A stretch of DNA of 64,000 nt from Owenia fusiformis (lineage: Eukaryota; Annelida; Polychaeta; Sabellida; Oweniidae), in the NCBI GenBank assembly GCA_903813345.2, contig CAIIXF020000005.1:31313375-31377374 (forward strand), read 5' to 3'. Below, piece after piece: positions 38,494 through 51,748 of this stretch (position 1 is its first letter; the number at the start of each line of letters is the position of its first letter). A program made the translations under genes and the position numbers. The notes beneath the pieces were generated by a model, which saw only the letters and a list, made by a program, of their open reading frames with translations, did no database searches and was not told where the DNA came from.

Positions 38494-41400
38494 TTATTTT
38501 GATATGAACTTTCTAATTTCCTTCATAATTTCATTGATATTTGGTTGCAATATGGTGTTATGAGTGCTCTCCAATTCAATTTGGGATTCAAGGTCCCTGT
38601 GCATAACAGGTCTAGTATTTAAAGCCCTTAGTTTTGTGTACCATTGTTTTGGTGAAAGGTTGTCACGCTCAATATTGAGGGCATCGAGAACAGAGTCTGC
38701 AAATTTGGCGAAGTGAGCAGTACTTGAGATGATCATTGGAAGGTTGCTGCTATGACGATCAGCAACAACTTTAGCAACAGCTGTGTGAGGATCAAGCATG
38801 TACCCTGAAATAAAGATTTATCGTTTTTTTCAATTACTGATTCATAAAGAATTCTTTGGGTGGGCTGGGTCAATTCTATACATCTAACAAAAAATCAATC
38901 AATTTGCAGAAGATAGTAGAGGTAGTAATGAGCGTAATGATAATTTTAAAACAATTGTACTATTTTAATAATGAAGGACCCACGGTCCTGTGCTCACACA
39001 GTTTGGAACCTTCAGAGGAATTTATATCCTGACTTTCAAACAAAAATATTGACTTGGATTTGTGGTCTCGAACTTTGAGAAACTTAGATAGCATAGTTGT
39101 GTGACCTAGTTTGATGACCTTTGACCTTGAAAATTTTACTTATTCAGAGCTCAGTAAGGTCTTTTGTGATTAAGCTGACCAAAATTTACATCCAAAACTC
39201 AATTTGAAAAATCAACTTTTTGGACCTTTCGAAGGTCACTGAAGGTCAAGTAAAGGTCAAATCCTAAAACTAATGTCAGACTTGAACTCCTGGCAACTTG
39301 TAGATGATTTTCAAAAAAGAATTTGGTCAAATTGAAGCAAGTTGAAAAATAACTTATTTTTACTGTTTTTTGACGTCAAATATCTCAAAAACGGTAAAAA
39401 TTTGATGCTGACATATATTGAGAAATATGTAGGGAATGCTTAAATCTATTAATGATGTAATTTATTGCAGGAAATGATCAAGTATAAGGCAAACTTTAAG
39501 AATCTTGTCAATCACAAAACCTGCCATTGACTTTATACATGAGAAAGTTTATAGAGTAAACACCAAAAACCATAATTCCAAGAGCTTTGAAATCTTCAGA
39601 GGACATAAGTTGCATATACACCAACTACTAAAAGTTTTTGAAAGTTCTACTTCAACAAAGTGTCTAGTATTTACAGAAAATTTGACTTTTTGACGTCAAA
39701 ATCCGCAATTTCTCGGAAACCGGGCGAACTTGGGAAATGGCGATGATAGGTCAAATAGGCATTATGGATATGCATAAAATGAATGTGGATATGACTCAAT
39801 CCGAATAGCAGTTTTAATTTGTGCGGCCAATGTTGACGGAAGGAATGGATGGACGGACGGACCAACGGACGGACAGACGGACCAACGGACAGATGGACGC
39901 CTGGTCGATCCCATAGGCTCACTGTGTGAGCCAAAAATTAAGTCTAACAGGTATCTACTGGACCTTTAACTAAGTCATCATTATAATTATGAAAACAAAT
40001 GCAAAGGGAAACAATTGAAAAACACAAGCTGCTTGTGAACCATATGCAGTATAATAATAATGGCATTGGCGGGGCTTATATACCTGTCTGCTCCCAAGTT
40101 TCTTTGATGGCTTTGTGGCACTCTTCCTCTGTACAAGAGTCAGCAACAATCAGCTCATCAATCTTACTCTTCAACTGGAAGAGAATTCACATCTTGAATT
40201 ATGATATAACTTGAACCACTGGGAACTTGGTGAGATCATTCAGACCAGTGTTTTAGTGAAAGTAGTAGTTTTAAAGTGACGTTTAATGTGTACTGCAGCA
40301 AAGGCTCAATTTCATATACAACTTCTGTGTTTAGAATCATACTTGTTAGTCCAGAGCAGATTCTTCCTCTCCCAGTCTATCATTAGAGAGACTGGAATGG
40401 GAAATGGAACCATTCACTTGGAAGATTAGATAATTACCTCAGAAGGTACTTCAAAGCTGCCACTCTCAGCCAGGTTGTCATAGCAACTTTTCACAAATCC
40501 AGAATCACCCCCAGAGAGATGATAGAGAAATCTTTCCAGGTTGGATGATTTTAAGATATCAATTGCTGGAGAGGTAGTTTGTAGCAAGGTACGCTGGGAT
40601 AGGTCATACCTCCCCGTTTGGAAGAACTCTGTGAGGATGTTGTTTGCATTGGAGGCACATATCAGCCGGTTGAATGGAATACCCATCTCCTGAAAGAACA
40701 CGGACAAGGCAATAACATGCAAAATGTCACCACCTGCCATTTGCTACAGACGCCAACTGCCAAGTTGAACACCATCTACAAAACATTTGGAGACTGTAAC
40801 AATGTCACCACTCCTGCTGGTGGTGACATACAAAACAACTAAATTTATAAATCAGCATGGTAACTAATAGAATGCCAGTTAATCTGAAACATTGGATCAA
40901 ATGCTAGGGGCTGATGAAAAGTGAAAAGTCACTCAACCCTGGTGGGAACAGAATGCTAATTGTTACCCATAAAACCAAGAGGAAGTGAGAAATTGTTACA
41001 TCAAGAGATACAGATAATATCAGACATGGCAGAGAAATATAACAAGAGATCATTTCAAAGAAGGAGATGTTTGCAGTGTTGTAATGAATTGTATTGATAA
41101 ATAGGGATGCTTACTTTTAACGCGGTTGTAATTTACCAAACGCAAAAGTAGAAAAAATCCGAACATTTTCAACTGATTAAGATCTTTAAATTGTGAAGGT
41201 CTGAGTACCTTGACCTCTTAGAAAACATCCAAACATATCAAAAAGTGAAGATGGGTCAATTTGATTCTCGTTCTCCGAAGATATTAATAAAATAGTTAAA
41301 TGTTCGGAGTGTTTTTAATGCTGTAAATTGTTCACAATTCTAAATCAAGAAGTCGTATTTCTGTTGTATTTAGGAAATCATGTTGCCGAAAATCAGTGCA

Positions 41401-44400
41401 CAGTGTTCATGGTGTTGTTTTAAAATTGTGTATATGTCGTTTGAAACCCTCTCTAACGCAATTTTATTATAAACTAACACCTTAGGGTTAAAATTTTGCC
41501 CGAGGAATTAACTCATTTTCATCAATAAATATTAACCCATCAGGTTTTCTACTAGTAAACTAACGTTTAAACCTCACTCAATTGTCGTTATCACTTACTA
41601 CTAAACCCAAGTGAGATATGGCTCTTGCATCAGCACGAGCTAATAAGTAAAATGTTGACAAGCAGACCAATAGTTCTGCAGTCGAGCAAATTATATTTAC
41701 CTTTGCATAAAATGCTGCAAGAATGTTTCCAAAGTTTCCTGTGGGTATACATACATCTACCCTGTCCCCCAGGCTGATAATGCCCTGTTCAACCATGTCC
41801 AGATACCCAACAGCATGGTAGACCACCTGGGGAAGCAACCTACCCCAGTTAATACTGTTTGCTGCACTGGAATCAAGAAGCATGTTCAGTTTATACTTTT
41901 TGTGCATTGAAATGCAAAAAGCACCATAAAGGGACATGTTTGGTTTATACTGTTTGCTGCACTGTAATCAAGAAAAGCATCTTAAAGGGACATGTTGGGC
42001 TTTTACAGCTTGCAGCACTGGATTACATGAAGCATGTTCAGTTTATACACTTTTTGTGCACTGAAATACAAAAAGCACCTAAAAGGGACATGTTTGATTT
42101 ATACTGTTTGGCAGTGTTTGCTGCACTGAAACCAAGAAAAGCATCTTAAAGGGACATGTTGGGTTTATACAGCTTGCAGCACTGGACTACATGAAACATG
42201 GTCAGTTTGTACACTTTTTTGCACTGAAATACAAAAAGCAATGGACATGTTTGATTTATACTGTTTGCTGCACTACACTCAAGAAGCATCTTAAAGGGGT
42301 GTGTTCAGTTGATACACTTTTAGTGCACTGAAATGCAAAAAGCACCTAAAAGGGACATGTTTGGTTTATACTGTTTGCTGCACTGGAATACAAGAGCCAC
42401 CTTAAAGGGACATTCCCACTTAATACTGACTGAATACACCCTGGAATTACCATAAAGGGACAGTTCACATTTTACAAGAAGCATATTAAAGTGCACATCA
42501 CATAAAAGCACATCAGTCTATACTGTGCAGCACTGGAAAACAAGAAGCATCTTAAAGGGACATACAGTTTATACTTATTGTAGTAGTGGAATACAAGAAA
42601 TATCTTAAATAGCAACATGCCAAATTCATGGAGGATTTGTTAAATGATCAATTACACAATAAAATAATTTCCATAAAATGTTACCTAATTTGACAATTGT
42701 GTTTTTCATTAAGCTCTTCCCTGAAGCTGTCATTATTGAAGATAGACTTGATCGTTGACTGGCAGAAGTCAAAGTCGCTATCAACACCTACAACATGCAG
42801 ATTGTCACCCTGCATTGATGTCATCTGCTGTTGCTGGATTGAACTGATACCTTGTTGGGGATAGAGGACCATCACATCAATATTCGTAACATCTGAAATA
42901 TTATACATCATATTTAAAATGGAATCGTTTAGATCTTTTCAATCTGGTTTACATGTACAAGGTAATCCAAAGTAAAGCTGAAATGTCAATTACTTCCTTT
43001 CAGATGACACAGCTGCGATATAGATAAACAGAGTGCACAAGTCTGATTGCATGATACCTGCTAATAGGAGAGTAATGGTTGCTATGATACCGTAACAGTG
43101 AGGAAATTCAAAATGTTCAGAAAATCGAATGAATTTCAGAAGGTAATGAAACTTGTTGATAAAATAAACTTGTTGAAAAAATGAAAGGTATCACTGAATC
43201 TTTTATTATGTGTGAGTCCCATCTGCTAGACCTATGCCATATTCATTTACCTTTAAGCTTTCTGAAGCCATCTAGGACTGCTCCCCCTGTATCACCAGAT
43301 GTCGCCACAAGGATCAGGAACCTAGAAGATAGACTGGAATATCAGTGAAAAAAGTTTTATTATTTTTCAATAAAAAATGTCAAAATCTATAAATCTTGAA
43401 ATAGAAATATTAAGATCAATGATGGGTATGTATGTGAATTAGCTTTCACTTTCACAAGACCATTCATATTGGAAAGAAAATTGTGAGAAACATGATGCAT
43501 GTGTACAAGTTCATTATTATACTTCAATTGTATCATTATTCCAGAGAATCTAGCTCTAAATCCAGCATCAAATAAGCTCAAATTTTGAGGTTAAACTTTA
43601 CCTTGCTGATGTACTTTTACTAGCAGAACAGCTGTAAACAGCATGTTGGAATAGCTGAGGCATCAGTTGTAGTGCAAGATCTTTAAATGAAGCTGTTGGT
43701 CCATGAAACAACTCCTGTATATACTGTTTCCCTTGTAAATGAACCACAGGAGCTACCTTAAGACAATTAAAGCTGGAATATGCTTTCTTGATATATTCCT
43801 TTAAGTCTTGTTGAGACACACTACGGAAATCTAAAATCCATTGCTCTAATATTCTTACTGCTTTATCTTGGAATGTCAAACCAATTAGACGATTCCATTG
43901 TTTTAGAGATAATTCTGGGACTGTTCTGTCTGGGACAAAGAGTCCTCCATCAGGAGCCAAGCCTTTCAAAACAACATCATTGAAAGTGATGAATTGATTT
44001 GTATGATTATCAAGCTTTTCATTCCTTGTTGATATGTATGTATCAGCCTTAGATGCTTCAAGTGCCTTGACAATCTTCTTTGCAATATCATCTTGCGATT
44101 CAAACTGTTCACATATGACTCGGATATCATAACCCGCTTCATAAAATTGCTGCCGATACTGTAAGATATCTCTCATGTGAACTCCTGCCTCCTGGCCTAC
44201 AATTCTTGAAACTTTCATTTTTTCTAATCTTTGTACAATATCTTCATTCTGGACATCGATGAAAACAAATGTACCATAATTGCGTAAATGTTCCATAGCT
44301 GGTGCGTACATTGGATTGGAGCCTGTTAATGACACAACAGAATCAATTGGGGTGAATTCAAGTAGTGCTTTGCCTTCTTCCAATATGAAGTTGTCGCCTC

Positions 44401-45522
44401 CAACTTCATGAAGCTGAAATGCACCATAGTAAGAAAATAAGGGTCATAAGCAGCACTTTTTACTTTATATAATCGTGTATCAACTAAGTTCTGATGACTT
44501 CATTTGAAGTCAATGGTATATGTACCTATAACTAAAAATGTTACCTTTTGAGACACAGGTATTCCCCAGTGTGGTTCAAGGACATGGTCATCAATGTCTA
44601 TCACAGGCTTATTAAGTAAAGATCCAACTATACGTCCTATTGTTGTTTTACCAGAACCTGGGCTCCCCATCAAGAATATTGAATCCAACTGATATGAAAG
44701 TATAAAGAGGGGTTTCCACATTATATTGTACATTTACACTGTACATTTGACACAGTCCAACACATTTAATATTCTCCCTTATAATACCTTGTACAGTTAT
44801 AATAGCCACACTCATCACAAATATATTCAAAACATTGAATCACAAACATTGAAACACAAACATAAACTTTATGAAGAAAATAATGTTAAAACGTATCACA
44901 TCTGACCTACATCTGACCATACATGTATACTATGTATACACTGTCAAATTCTTGATAATCCTTCACAAATGCACTCTGTAATGTAAATACATGTAATACT
45001 GATAAATATATATATTAGATACACATGTAAGTTTACAGTAGTTCTCATCCTTTATCATTGGGTTTCGCTGCTGCCGCAGAATTCACAGACCCTAAGGCAG
45101 TACAAACCTCCGCATAGGCGCATTAATGCATCTCTTAGCCTTTATTTATATATCTGAGATTTGTCACTGGCCCAAAAACTTTGATAGTCAATAGGGGCAG
45201 GAAGTCCCTAACCCCACACCTCTATTCCCCAATGAATAATTAGTGCCTGTGGAATGAAGTGAAACAGACAATCCACCCTTCCAAAAAAGATGAATAGATC
45301 TACTATAGAATAATAGCACTTAAAACATATATTCACCTGTCGGGCTGTATGTTGAGAAGATGCTGGTCGTGATCTTTTTTCATGACGGTGATTTTCAAGA
45401 TTTTGATTTTTCAAACAAAATGTATTATGGAGGTAAGAACTAGGCGCATTGAAATGACAGTCACTTCTCAACAGTCTCAGAATAACTCCACTTGTTTTCA
45501 ACATCTTGATTGCACTTTGCAA
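38494..45522 (-). CDS. THNSL1: Threonine synthase-like 1, complete, 746 aa
   Basis: Exons in transcript order: 45522-45337, 44688-44545, 44413-43602, 43321-43251, 42892-42685, 41866-41701, 40689-40438, 40174-40084 and 38804-38494. They total 2241 nt with matching phases. The N-terminus is basic, with no acidic residue in the first 20 (MQSAIKMLKTSGVILRLLRS), suggesting a mitochondrial signal. A shikimate-kinase-like domain follows, with P-loop GSPGSGKT (70-77) and DIDDHVLE. The threonine-synthase-like PLP domain has GLAPDGGLFVP, HGPTASFKDLALQ with the PLP lysine near 354, VATSGDTGGAVLDGF, NSINWGRLLPQ and IPTGNFGNILAAFYAK. The C-terminal part has GYMLDPHTAVA and ISSTAHFAKF. Human THNSL1 is 743 aa. 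Animals lack threonine synthesis, so the true reaction is unclear; relatives act as phospho-lyases. Introns hold a GCTCACA-ended repeat and a tandem array. Confidence 0.97.
38992..39931. mobile_element. GCTCACACAG-ended element with (GGAC)n tract, in a THNSL1 intron
   Basis: The left end GCTCACACAG (38992-39001) and right end CTGTGTGAGC (39922-39931) are exact inverted repeats. A GGAC/GGACG-rich tract (39837-39900) sits next to the right end. Inside are nuclear-receptor-like half sites, including TGACCTTTGACCT at 39115-39127 and AGGTCA phrases near 39232-39262. There is no coding sequence. The layout mirrors the elements at 48408-49557 and 60514-62819 in inverse orientation. Confidence 0.7.
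40702..40830 (+). repeat. Dispersed repeat, second copy (see 19565-19680)
   Basis: GACAAGGCAATAACATGCAA, AATGTCACC, TACAGACGCCAACTGCC and ACATTTGGAGACTGTAACAA match 19565-19680 in the same orientation. It lies directly upstream, in transcript sense, of THNSL1 exon 40689-40438. Confidence 0.75.
41867..42600. repeat. Tandem array copying a THNSL1 intron-exon junction
   Basis: The phrase TACTGTTTGCTGCACTGGAA plus TCAAGAAGCA spans the real acceptor of exon 41866-41701. It recurs, diverged, near 41950, 42010, 42110, 42180, 42260, 42370 and 42530, joined by AAAGGGACATGTTTGGTTTA-like segments. On the minus strand several copies keep TTCCAG|TGCAGC-like acceptor sequence. Confidence 0.85.
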
Positions 45523-45670
45523 GGCTGAATTTCACTGCAATTAACAAAAACGTTAAGAATTTTAAATGTTTTCAAAATTTATCAAATTTCGCCATTTTAT
45601 GGTCATGTGACCGGTCCCATGGGACCAATTCTAAATCAAAACGAGATTAACTTGTTTCCGGAAAGTAAAA
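45523..45670 (-). promoter_or_regulatory. THNSL1: Probable THNSL1 5' flank / promoter
   Basis: Read on the minus strand, this stretch holds GTCACATGAC (E-box-like palindrome) and CATAAAATGGCGAAAT (a YY1-type AAAATGGCG) 60-80 bp before the ATG, and further out a palindromic ETS-like TTTCCGGAAA (45654-45663). These are recognisable motif matches only; the start site is inferred. Confidence 0.4.
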
Positions 45671-47300
45671 AATTACAAAAAGTATCCACATTTTGACGTT
45701 TATATGTCATTTATACGTGACTAGTAACTATGTAAGTTATGTTTTATACAATATTCAAACCTATTTCAAGTTTGAGAGGCATTTATTGAAGATTTATAGG
45801 GACATGTACTTTGAAAAATTATTTTTCAATCTCTGAATTTTTTTAGTTCAGATCACAGACACGGGAACAAGAGTTCATCCCCCTCCCACTCACTATGTAT
45901 TAGATAGAAAAAAGACTCATATCTCGGAAATCTAGGCCTCTACTCAAATTGCTCATATCTCCGTCACTGAGTTGTGTCATGCATTATCTTTTGTCCCAAT
46001 GCAAGGTTACAGGGCTGTCAACTTGGGACCACCTAATATGAGTGACTTCAAAATGTTGGACACCTAAGTCCAAATCTGAACACTTTTGTCCAAATTTTGA
46101 ACACCTTTGGCCAACTTTTAAACACCTTTGGCCAAAGTTTGAGCACCTTTGCCAAACTTTGAACACCTCAAATTTTTCGCGATCGCTAAGCTCGCGATAT
46201 TGTCAACGGGAGGGGGGGGGGGGGGGGGGGGGGTAGGTACGAAAAATTTTCAATGAACATGCGTGACACATACGGAATTCGCGTGACAAATCCGAACAAA
46301 TTGCGTTCGGTTTTTTCCGACGTTCGTATTTTTACCGTATCGTAAACATATTTCGAAAAAATTTCTACAGAAATATTTTTGCGTGACAATTGCCAGGTAA
46401 AATGCGTATTTTGCGTGACATTTTCTGTCACGCAAAAAAAACTGGCGTGACTTCAAATTCTTCAGCAAATGCGTGACAAATACGCAAATTGCGGGACAGT
46501 TGACAGGCCTGAGGTTAAAACCTTAAATCGTATTTATGGTAACTCACCATTTCTTAAATCAGAATAATTGTGCGAAGAACATTGGAAATGGGACGAAAAA
46601 ATGATCACTTTTGAAATCAAGACATTTCGATGTCCATAACTGCAACCTTTATAATATCCACGACGAGTGTCTCATTATTTTAAGAATTGTTTTTTATAAT
46701 TACGATTACAAATCTCAATTCTAGTATTCAGATATATCTGTGGTGATGCTATGAACTTATTATAGTAGTCTCGGTATATTTCAAATAGTATATCGTATAC
46801 TATTAGCTTTTTTTGATTTCTAAAAAAGAGGTAATTTCACTAGTAGTAGGTAATTTCATCTGGAATACTGTGAACTCCATTTGAAAAAAGCTGGCCGGCG
46901 TGTCATTTTATTGAATATTTTAAAAATCGCCAGATAAATCAATCATTAATTTAAATGGGACCGGCTTGGCTCCTTGATGAGATATTGCATGATTTCGTCA
47001 GGATTTCGTCTAAAATTAAATATAATGGCTCCAAGAAAAATGGTGATATTCGAAAACTGGACGAAATGTTGTTAATGTCGGATATAAGTAACTGGCTGTA
47101 AATTCTAAGTTTGCGATCCAGAAGATGTGAACTAATACATTGATCACTTCATGTGTGTTTTGGAATTTTTGGTGAGGATATAAGACCAAAACTCGCAATT
47201 CAAATTGTGATGTGGAAAAATGGCTCAAATCTCAAGGTCTGTCAACCTTGGGAGTGGGAACACCTAAAACGAGTGACTTACAATTGTTAAAAAGGAAGAG
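45671..47300. other. Intergenic repeats between the divergent THNSL1 and KIN genes
   Basis: No exon is recognised. It holds a phrase (GGCTGTCAACTTGGGACCAC, then ATGAGTGACTT) at 46012-46050 that recurs at 47230-47282. It also has AACACCTTTGGCCAAACTTT-like short repeats at 46080-46170, a G tract (46209-46232), and several GCGTGACA phrases from 46262 to 46490. Confidence 0.55.
46209..46232. repeat. Poly-G tract
   Basis: A run of more than 20 G, preceded by CGGGAGG. Its exact length is unreliable in sequencing. Such runs can form four-stranded DNA. Confidence 0.85.
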
Positions 47301-48059
47301 TGTGGGAAAATTTTTTATTAGACTCCAGATGAAATCTGTTTGTTTTTGCCAGTATTCTTCTTCTTTATTAGACTCCAGATGTCAATCTGGAGTCTATTGT
47401 TTTTGTCAGTATTCTTATTATTAGACTCCAGATGAAATCTGGAGTCTATTGTTTTCGTCAGTTTTCTTATTATTCTTTTTCTTCTTATTAGACTCCAGAT
47501 GTAAATCTGGAGTCTATTGTTTTCGTCAGTATTCTTATTCTTATTCTTATTATTCTTTGTTTATTATTCTTTCCCAGTTTTCTCGTTAACTAGAAGATAT
47601 TGAGTCAAGTCCTATATATGGTCCATTTAGGTCCTAGATCTAGTTTCTCGGAAATTGGGTCAAATTTTTATCTAGGTCAAAGGTCAAGAACTAGGTCAAA
47701 TCTTACATTTTCAACATTCTGTCATTTATCTTCTTCTTTGTTTATCGTAACTCCTAAATCTTTTTTTTAACATGTAGCTTAGAAAAAGCTAAAGCAAAGA
47801 TATGACATTAGATTTTTGATTACTCTTACCGATTTTTAAATATGGCGTCCAGAAAGTAGGTCACGACAAAAAATTCTCCAAATTCAATGTATGAGATATG
47901 AACTAAGGGTAGAATTTTCTCAGGAATCCGAATCTGCAAACCAAATTTCAATCCGACTTCCTGTTCAAAAGTTATGACGTTTTGAATTTTCAAAAAAATC
48001 AATATGATAGTAGCCTCATAGAAAGTCAAGAGTAGTTCAGACAATATTGAAAAATCCAT

Positions 48060-48330
48060 CTATCATATCCATCCATCCTATCCTATCCTATCCTTCTTTC
48101 CTATCCTTCCTATCCTTCCTATCCTTCCTTCTTATCCTATCCTATCCTTCCTATTCTGTCTATCTTATTCTTTCTTCCTATTTTATCGTATCCTATCCTA
48201 TCCTTCCTATCCTATCCTTCCTATTCTATCCCATCCTATCCTTCCTTCCTATTCTATCCTATCCTTCCTTCCTATTCTGTCCTATCCTTCCTATCAATCC
48301 ATCCATTCATCCATCCATCCGTCCGCTTAT
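48060..48330. repeat. (TATCC)n/(TTCC)n microsatellite, block 1
   Basis: Irregular runs of TATCC, TTCC and TATTC pass into (ATCC)n at the right. Similar blocks are at 49600-49985, 51565-51748, 52395-52950 and 54285-54435. Confidence 0.95.
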
Positions 48331-48410
48331 TATGGATGACTCGGCTTATTCTGGATGACTCAGCTTATTCTGGATGACTTTGCTTATTCTGGATGACTCA
48401 GCTTATTATC
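48330..48410. repeat. 19-bp minisatellite GGATGACTCGGCTTATTCT
   Basis: Several head-to-tail copies of TTATTCTGGATGACTCGGC with C/A variants. The same unit ends every block of the mosaic, at 49988-50090, 51745-51800, 52950-53145 and 54437-54480. Confidence 0.95.
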
Positions 48411-49557
48411 CCATCGAACGAAGTTCGGAGGGATATAGGGAACGCCTCCGTCCGTCCGTCCGTCCGTACGTCCGTCCGTCCGTCCGTCTGTCCGTCCGTC
48501 CGGGCAATAACTCAAATACCGTTGGCCCGATTTTGTTCATATTTTGTACACATATACCCTATTGGAGTAGAAGTTCTGCTCGAAAGCAGATTTTCAAAAT
48601 GGCCACTCATTTCAAAATGGCGGCCATTTTAGTGCCGATTTTACAGTAATTTAGGTGTAATATGTAAAACTGTAATAGCAATATGTTTTAAATGTAAAAG
48701 AATTATAAAGGACATTAATAATGCTACAAATGTAGATATTAAAGAAGCACATGGCAGCCATCTTGAAAAATGGCGGCCTTTACTCGTCATTTTACGATTT
48801 TTGCTATAACTCAAAAAATAGTGGAGCGATTTTGTTCATATTTGGTATGTGAATACTATAAGCATTGCACACTGTCTAAAGACACTTTTGGTAGAAGGGG
48901 GCCATTTTGAAAATTTTTTTGAAAAATGGCCGCCATTTTAATGTATTTTGCTATAACTCGAAAAGTAGTAGAGCAATTTTGTTCATATTTGGTATGTGAA
49001 TACTATAAGCATGGCACACTGTCCTATGACACTTTTGGTAGAAGGCGGCCATTTTGAAAAAAATTTTGAAAAATGGCCGCCATTTTAATGTATTTTACTA
49101 TAACTCGAAAAGTAGTGGAGTGATTTTGTTCATATTTGGTATGTGAATACTATAAGCATGGCACACTGTCTATTTCTAATGACACTTTTGGTAGACAGTG
49201 GCCATTTTGAAAAATGGCCGCCATTTTAACGTATTTTACTATAACTCGAAAAGTAGTGGAGCGATTTTGTTCATATTTGATATGTGAATACTTTAAGCAT
49301 GGCACATTGTCTAATAAAACTTTGGGGAGTAGTCGGCCATTTTGAAAAATGGCCACCATTTTTATGTGTGTTATTTTACAAGTACGTGTGCGATTTTTCA
49401 AAAATTTTAGAGGTGGCTACTTAAAAGCACATTATTTCTTCTGGTGACAACTTGGCTAGTGAGCAACCATTTTGAAAATGGTGGCCTTTCTGGTGTGTTG
49501 TTTTATGATATTTGCTATTCGTTTGTAAAAATGCCAGTCATTTCTGTTCGATGGGAT
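48408..49557. mobile_element. ATCCCATCGAAC-ended element with (CCGT)n and tandem core
   Basis: The ends ATCCCATCGAAC (48408-48419) and GTTCGATGGGAT (49546-49557) are exact 12-bp inverted repeats. A (CCGT)n tract follows the left end (about 48450-48500). The inside is three to four tandem units of about 141-147 bp with CTATAACTCGAAAAGTAGTG, TTTTGTTCATATTTGGTATG and AAAATGGCCGCCATTTTAA. It is non-coding and nested in the 47.3-54.5 kb mosaic. Confidence 0.8.
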
Positions 49558-49599
49558 TCGCTACGCTTTGGCGTTGCCGTTGTTCTGGTTCTGGATGAC

Positions 49600-49985
49600 T
49601 CGGCTATATCCATCCCACCTAGCCTATCCTATCCAATCCTATCCTTCTTTACTATCCTTCCTATCCTATCCGTCCTTCCTATCCTATACTATCCCATCCT
49701 TTCTTCCTATTCTATCCTATCCTTCCTTCCTATTCTGGAAGGAAGGATAGGATAGGAAGGATAGGATAGGATAAGAAGGATAGGAAAGAGGGATATGACT
49801 GGATGACTTGGCTTATTCTGGATGACTCGGCTATATCCATCCCATGTATCCTATCCAATCCTATCCTTCTTTCCCATCCTTCCTATCCTTTCCTATCCTT
49901 TCTTCCTATTCTATCCTATCCTTCCTATCCTTCCTTCCTATTCTGTCCTATCCTTCCTATCCTATCAATCCATCCATTTATCCAT
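49600..49985. repeat. (TATCC/TTCC)n block with internal inverted copy
   Basis: Microsatellite on the C-rich strand, interrupted at 49738-49795 by its own complement (GGAAGGATAGGATAGG). The pair can fold as a long hairpin. The same arrangement recurs at 52600-52682. Confidence 0.9.
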
Positions 49986-51564
49986 CCATCGGCTTATTCT
50001 GGATGACTCAGCTTATTCTGGATGACTCGGCTTATTCTGGATAACTCGGCTTATTCTGGATGACTCGGCTTATTCTAGATGACTCAGCGTAAACGAATCT
50101 GTCATCTGGAGTCTGAAATTGAACTTGTTCAATTTCCAAAGTCTAGTTATTATTCTAACCCAGTTTTCTCAATAACCATAAGGTTTTCAGTAAAGTCAGT
50201 CATTTGGTCAATTTAGGTCCAGAATCTAGTTCCTCGGAAATTGGGTCAAATTTTTATCTAGGTCAAAGGTCAAGAACTAGGTCAAATCCAGTACTTTGTC
50301 ACTTTTTTCGATTTTCTCGGTCGTCCTTCAATATTTTCGATCCGGGTTTTTTTCATTGTGTTCCTTATAAAAAAGTAGGAAACCTAGGGTCGATTTCGAG
50401 ATATCAGTGTCCGAAAACGAGGTCCAAAAAAAAGTTCTCCGAATCAAATGTCCAGGATATTAGTCTTATAGGAAATTTTCTCAGGATTCCGAATCTGAAA
50501 ACCAAATCCAAATCAGACTTTCGGTTCGGAAGTTATGGCGTTTTGAAAGCTCAAAAATCGCTAAATTTGGTGCCCATGTTAAGTCAATGGGAAAAAAGAT
50601 TTTTTTGAAGTGAAAAATACGAAATATAGACTGAGTTCAGCTAAATATAATGAAAGCTTTTAAAAGAATGGGACCTCAAAAGCCATCTAGCTTTAAAATT
50701 TGGACACCAAAATGCCTAGGTCAGAATCTAGGTCAAATTCAAAGTTTTTTCTTATTTTTGCGATTCTGACACTACAGATTGATTATATTCTTCGAAATTT
50801 TGTATACCTGTAGCCAAGAGTGTGCTAATAGTGTTAGCCTTTTGCCGTCAGAAAGTATTTTGCCCCACTTTTGAGATATGGTGTCCGAAAAGTAGGTCAA
50901 AATATAAAATTCTCCAAATTTGACGTTTGAGTTATGAATTAAGTATAGAATTTTCTCAGGAATCCGAATCTGTAAACCAAATTTCAATCCGACTTCTGGT
51001 TCGGAAGTTATGACATTTTGAAAGCTCAAAAATCGCTAAATTTGGTGCCCCATGTTATGTCAATGGGAAAAAAGATTTTTTTGAAGTGTAAAATACAAGA
51101 TATAGACTAATTACAGCTTAAAATAATGAAAGCCCATATAAGAAGGGAACCTCGAAGGCTACCTAATTTCAAAATTTGTACACCAAAATCCCTTGGTCAA
51201 AATCTAGGTCAAATTCATAGTTTATCCTTATTTTTGCGATTCTGACACTACACTTTAATTACATTCCTCGAGATTGTGTATACATGTAGCCAAGAGTGTG
51301 CTAGTAGTGTTAGCATTTTGCCGTCAGAAAGTATTTTGACCCACTTTTGAGATATGGTGTCCGAAAAGTAGGTCAAAATAAAAAAATCTCCAAATTTAAT
51401 GTATGAGTTATGAATTAGGTGTAGAATTTTGTCAGGAATCCGAATCTGCAATTCAAGTTTCGATCCGACTTCCGGTTCGGAAGTTATGGCGTTTTGAAAT
51501 TTCAAGAAAAATCGATCTGATGGTATCCTGATAGAAAGTCAAGAGTAGAGAAGAAAATATTGAA

Positions 51565-51748
51565 AAATGCATCCATCCTTTCTTTCTGATCCTATGCTAT
51601 CCTTACTATTCTATTCTATCCTTCATTCCTATTCTATCCTTCCTATTCTATTCTATCCTTCTTTCCTATTCTATCCTATCGTTCCTTCCTATTCTATCGT
51701 ATCCTTCCTTCCCTTTTCATCCATCCATCCATCCATCCATCTTTTTCT
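51565..51748. repeat. (TATCC/TTCC)n microsatellite, block 3
   Basis: Runs of TATTCTATCC and CTTCCT that pass into (ATCC)n. Confidence 0.95.
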
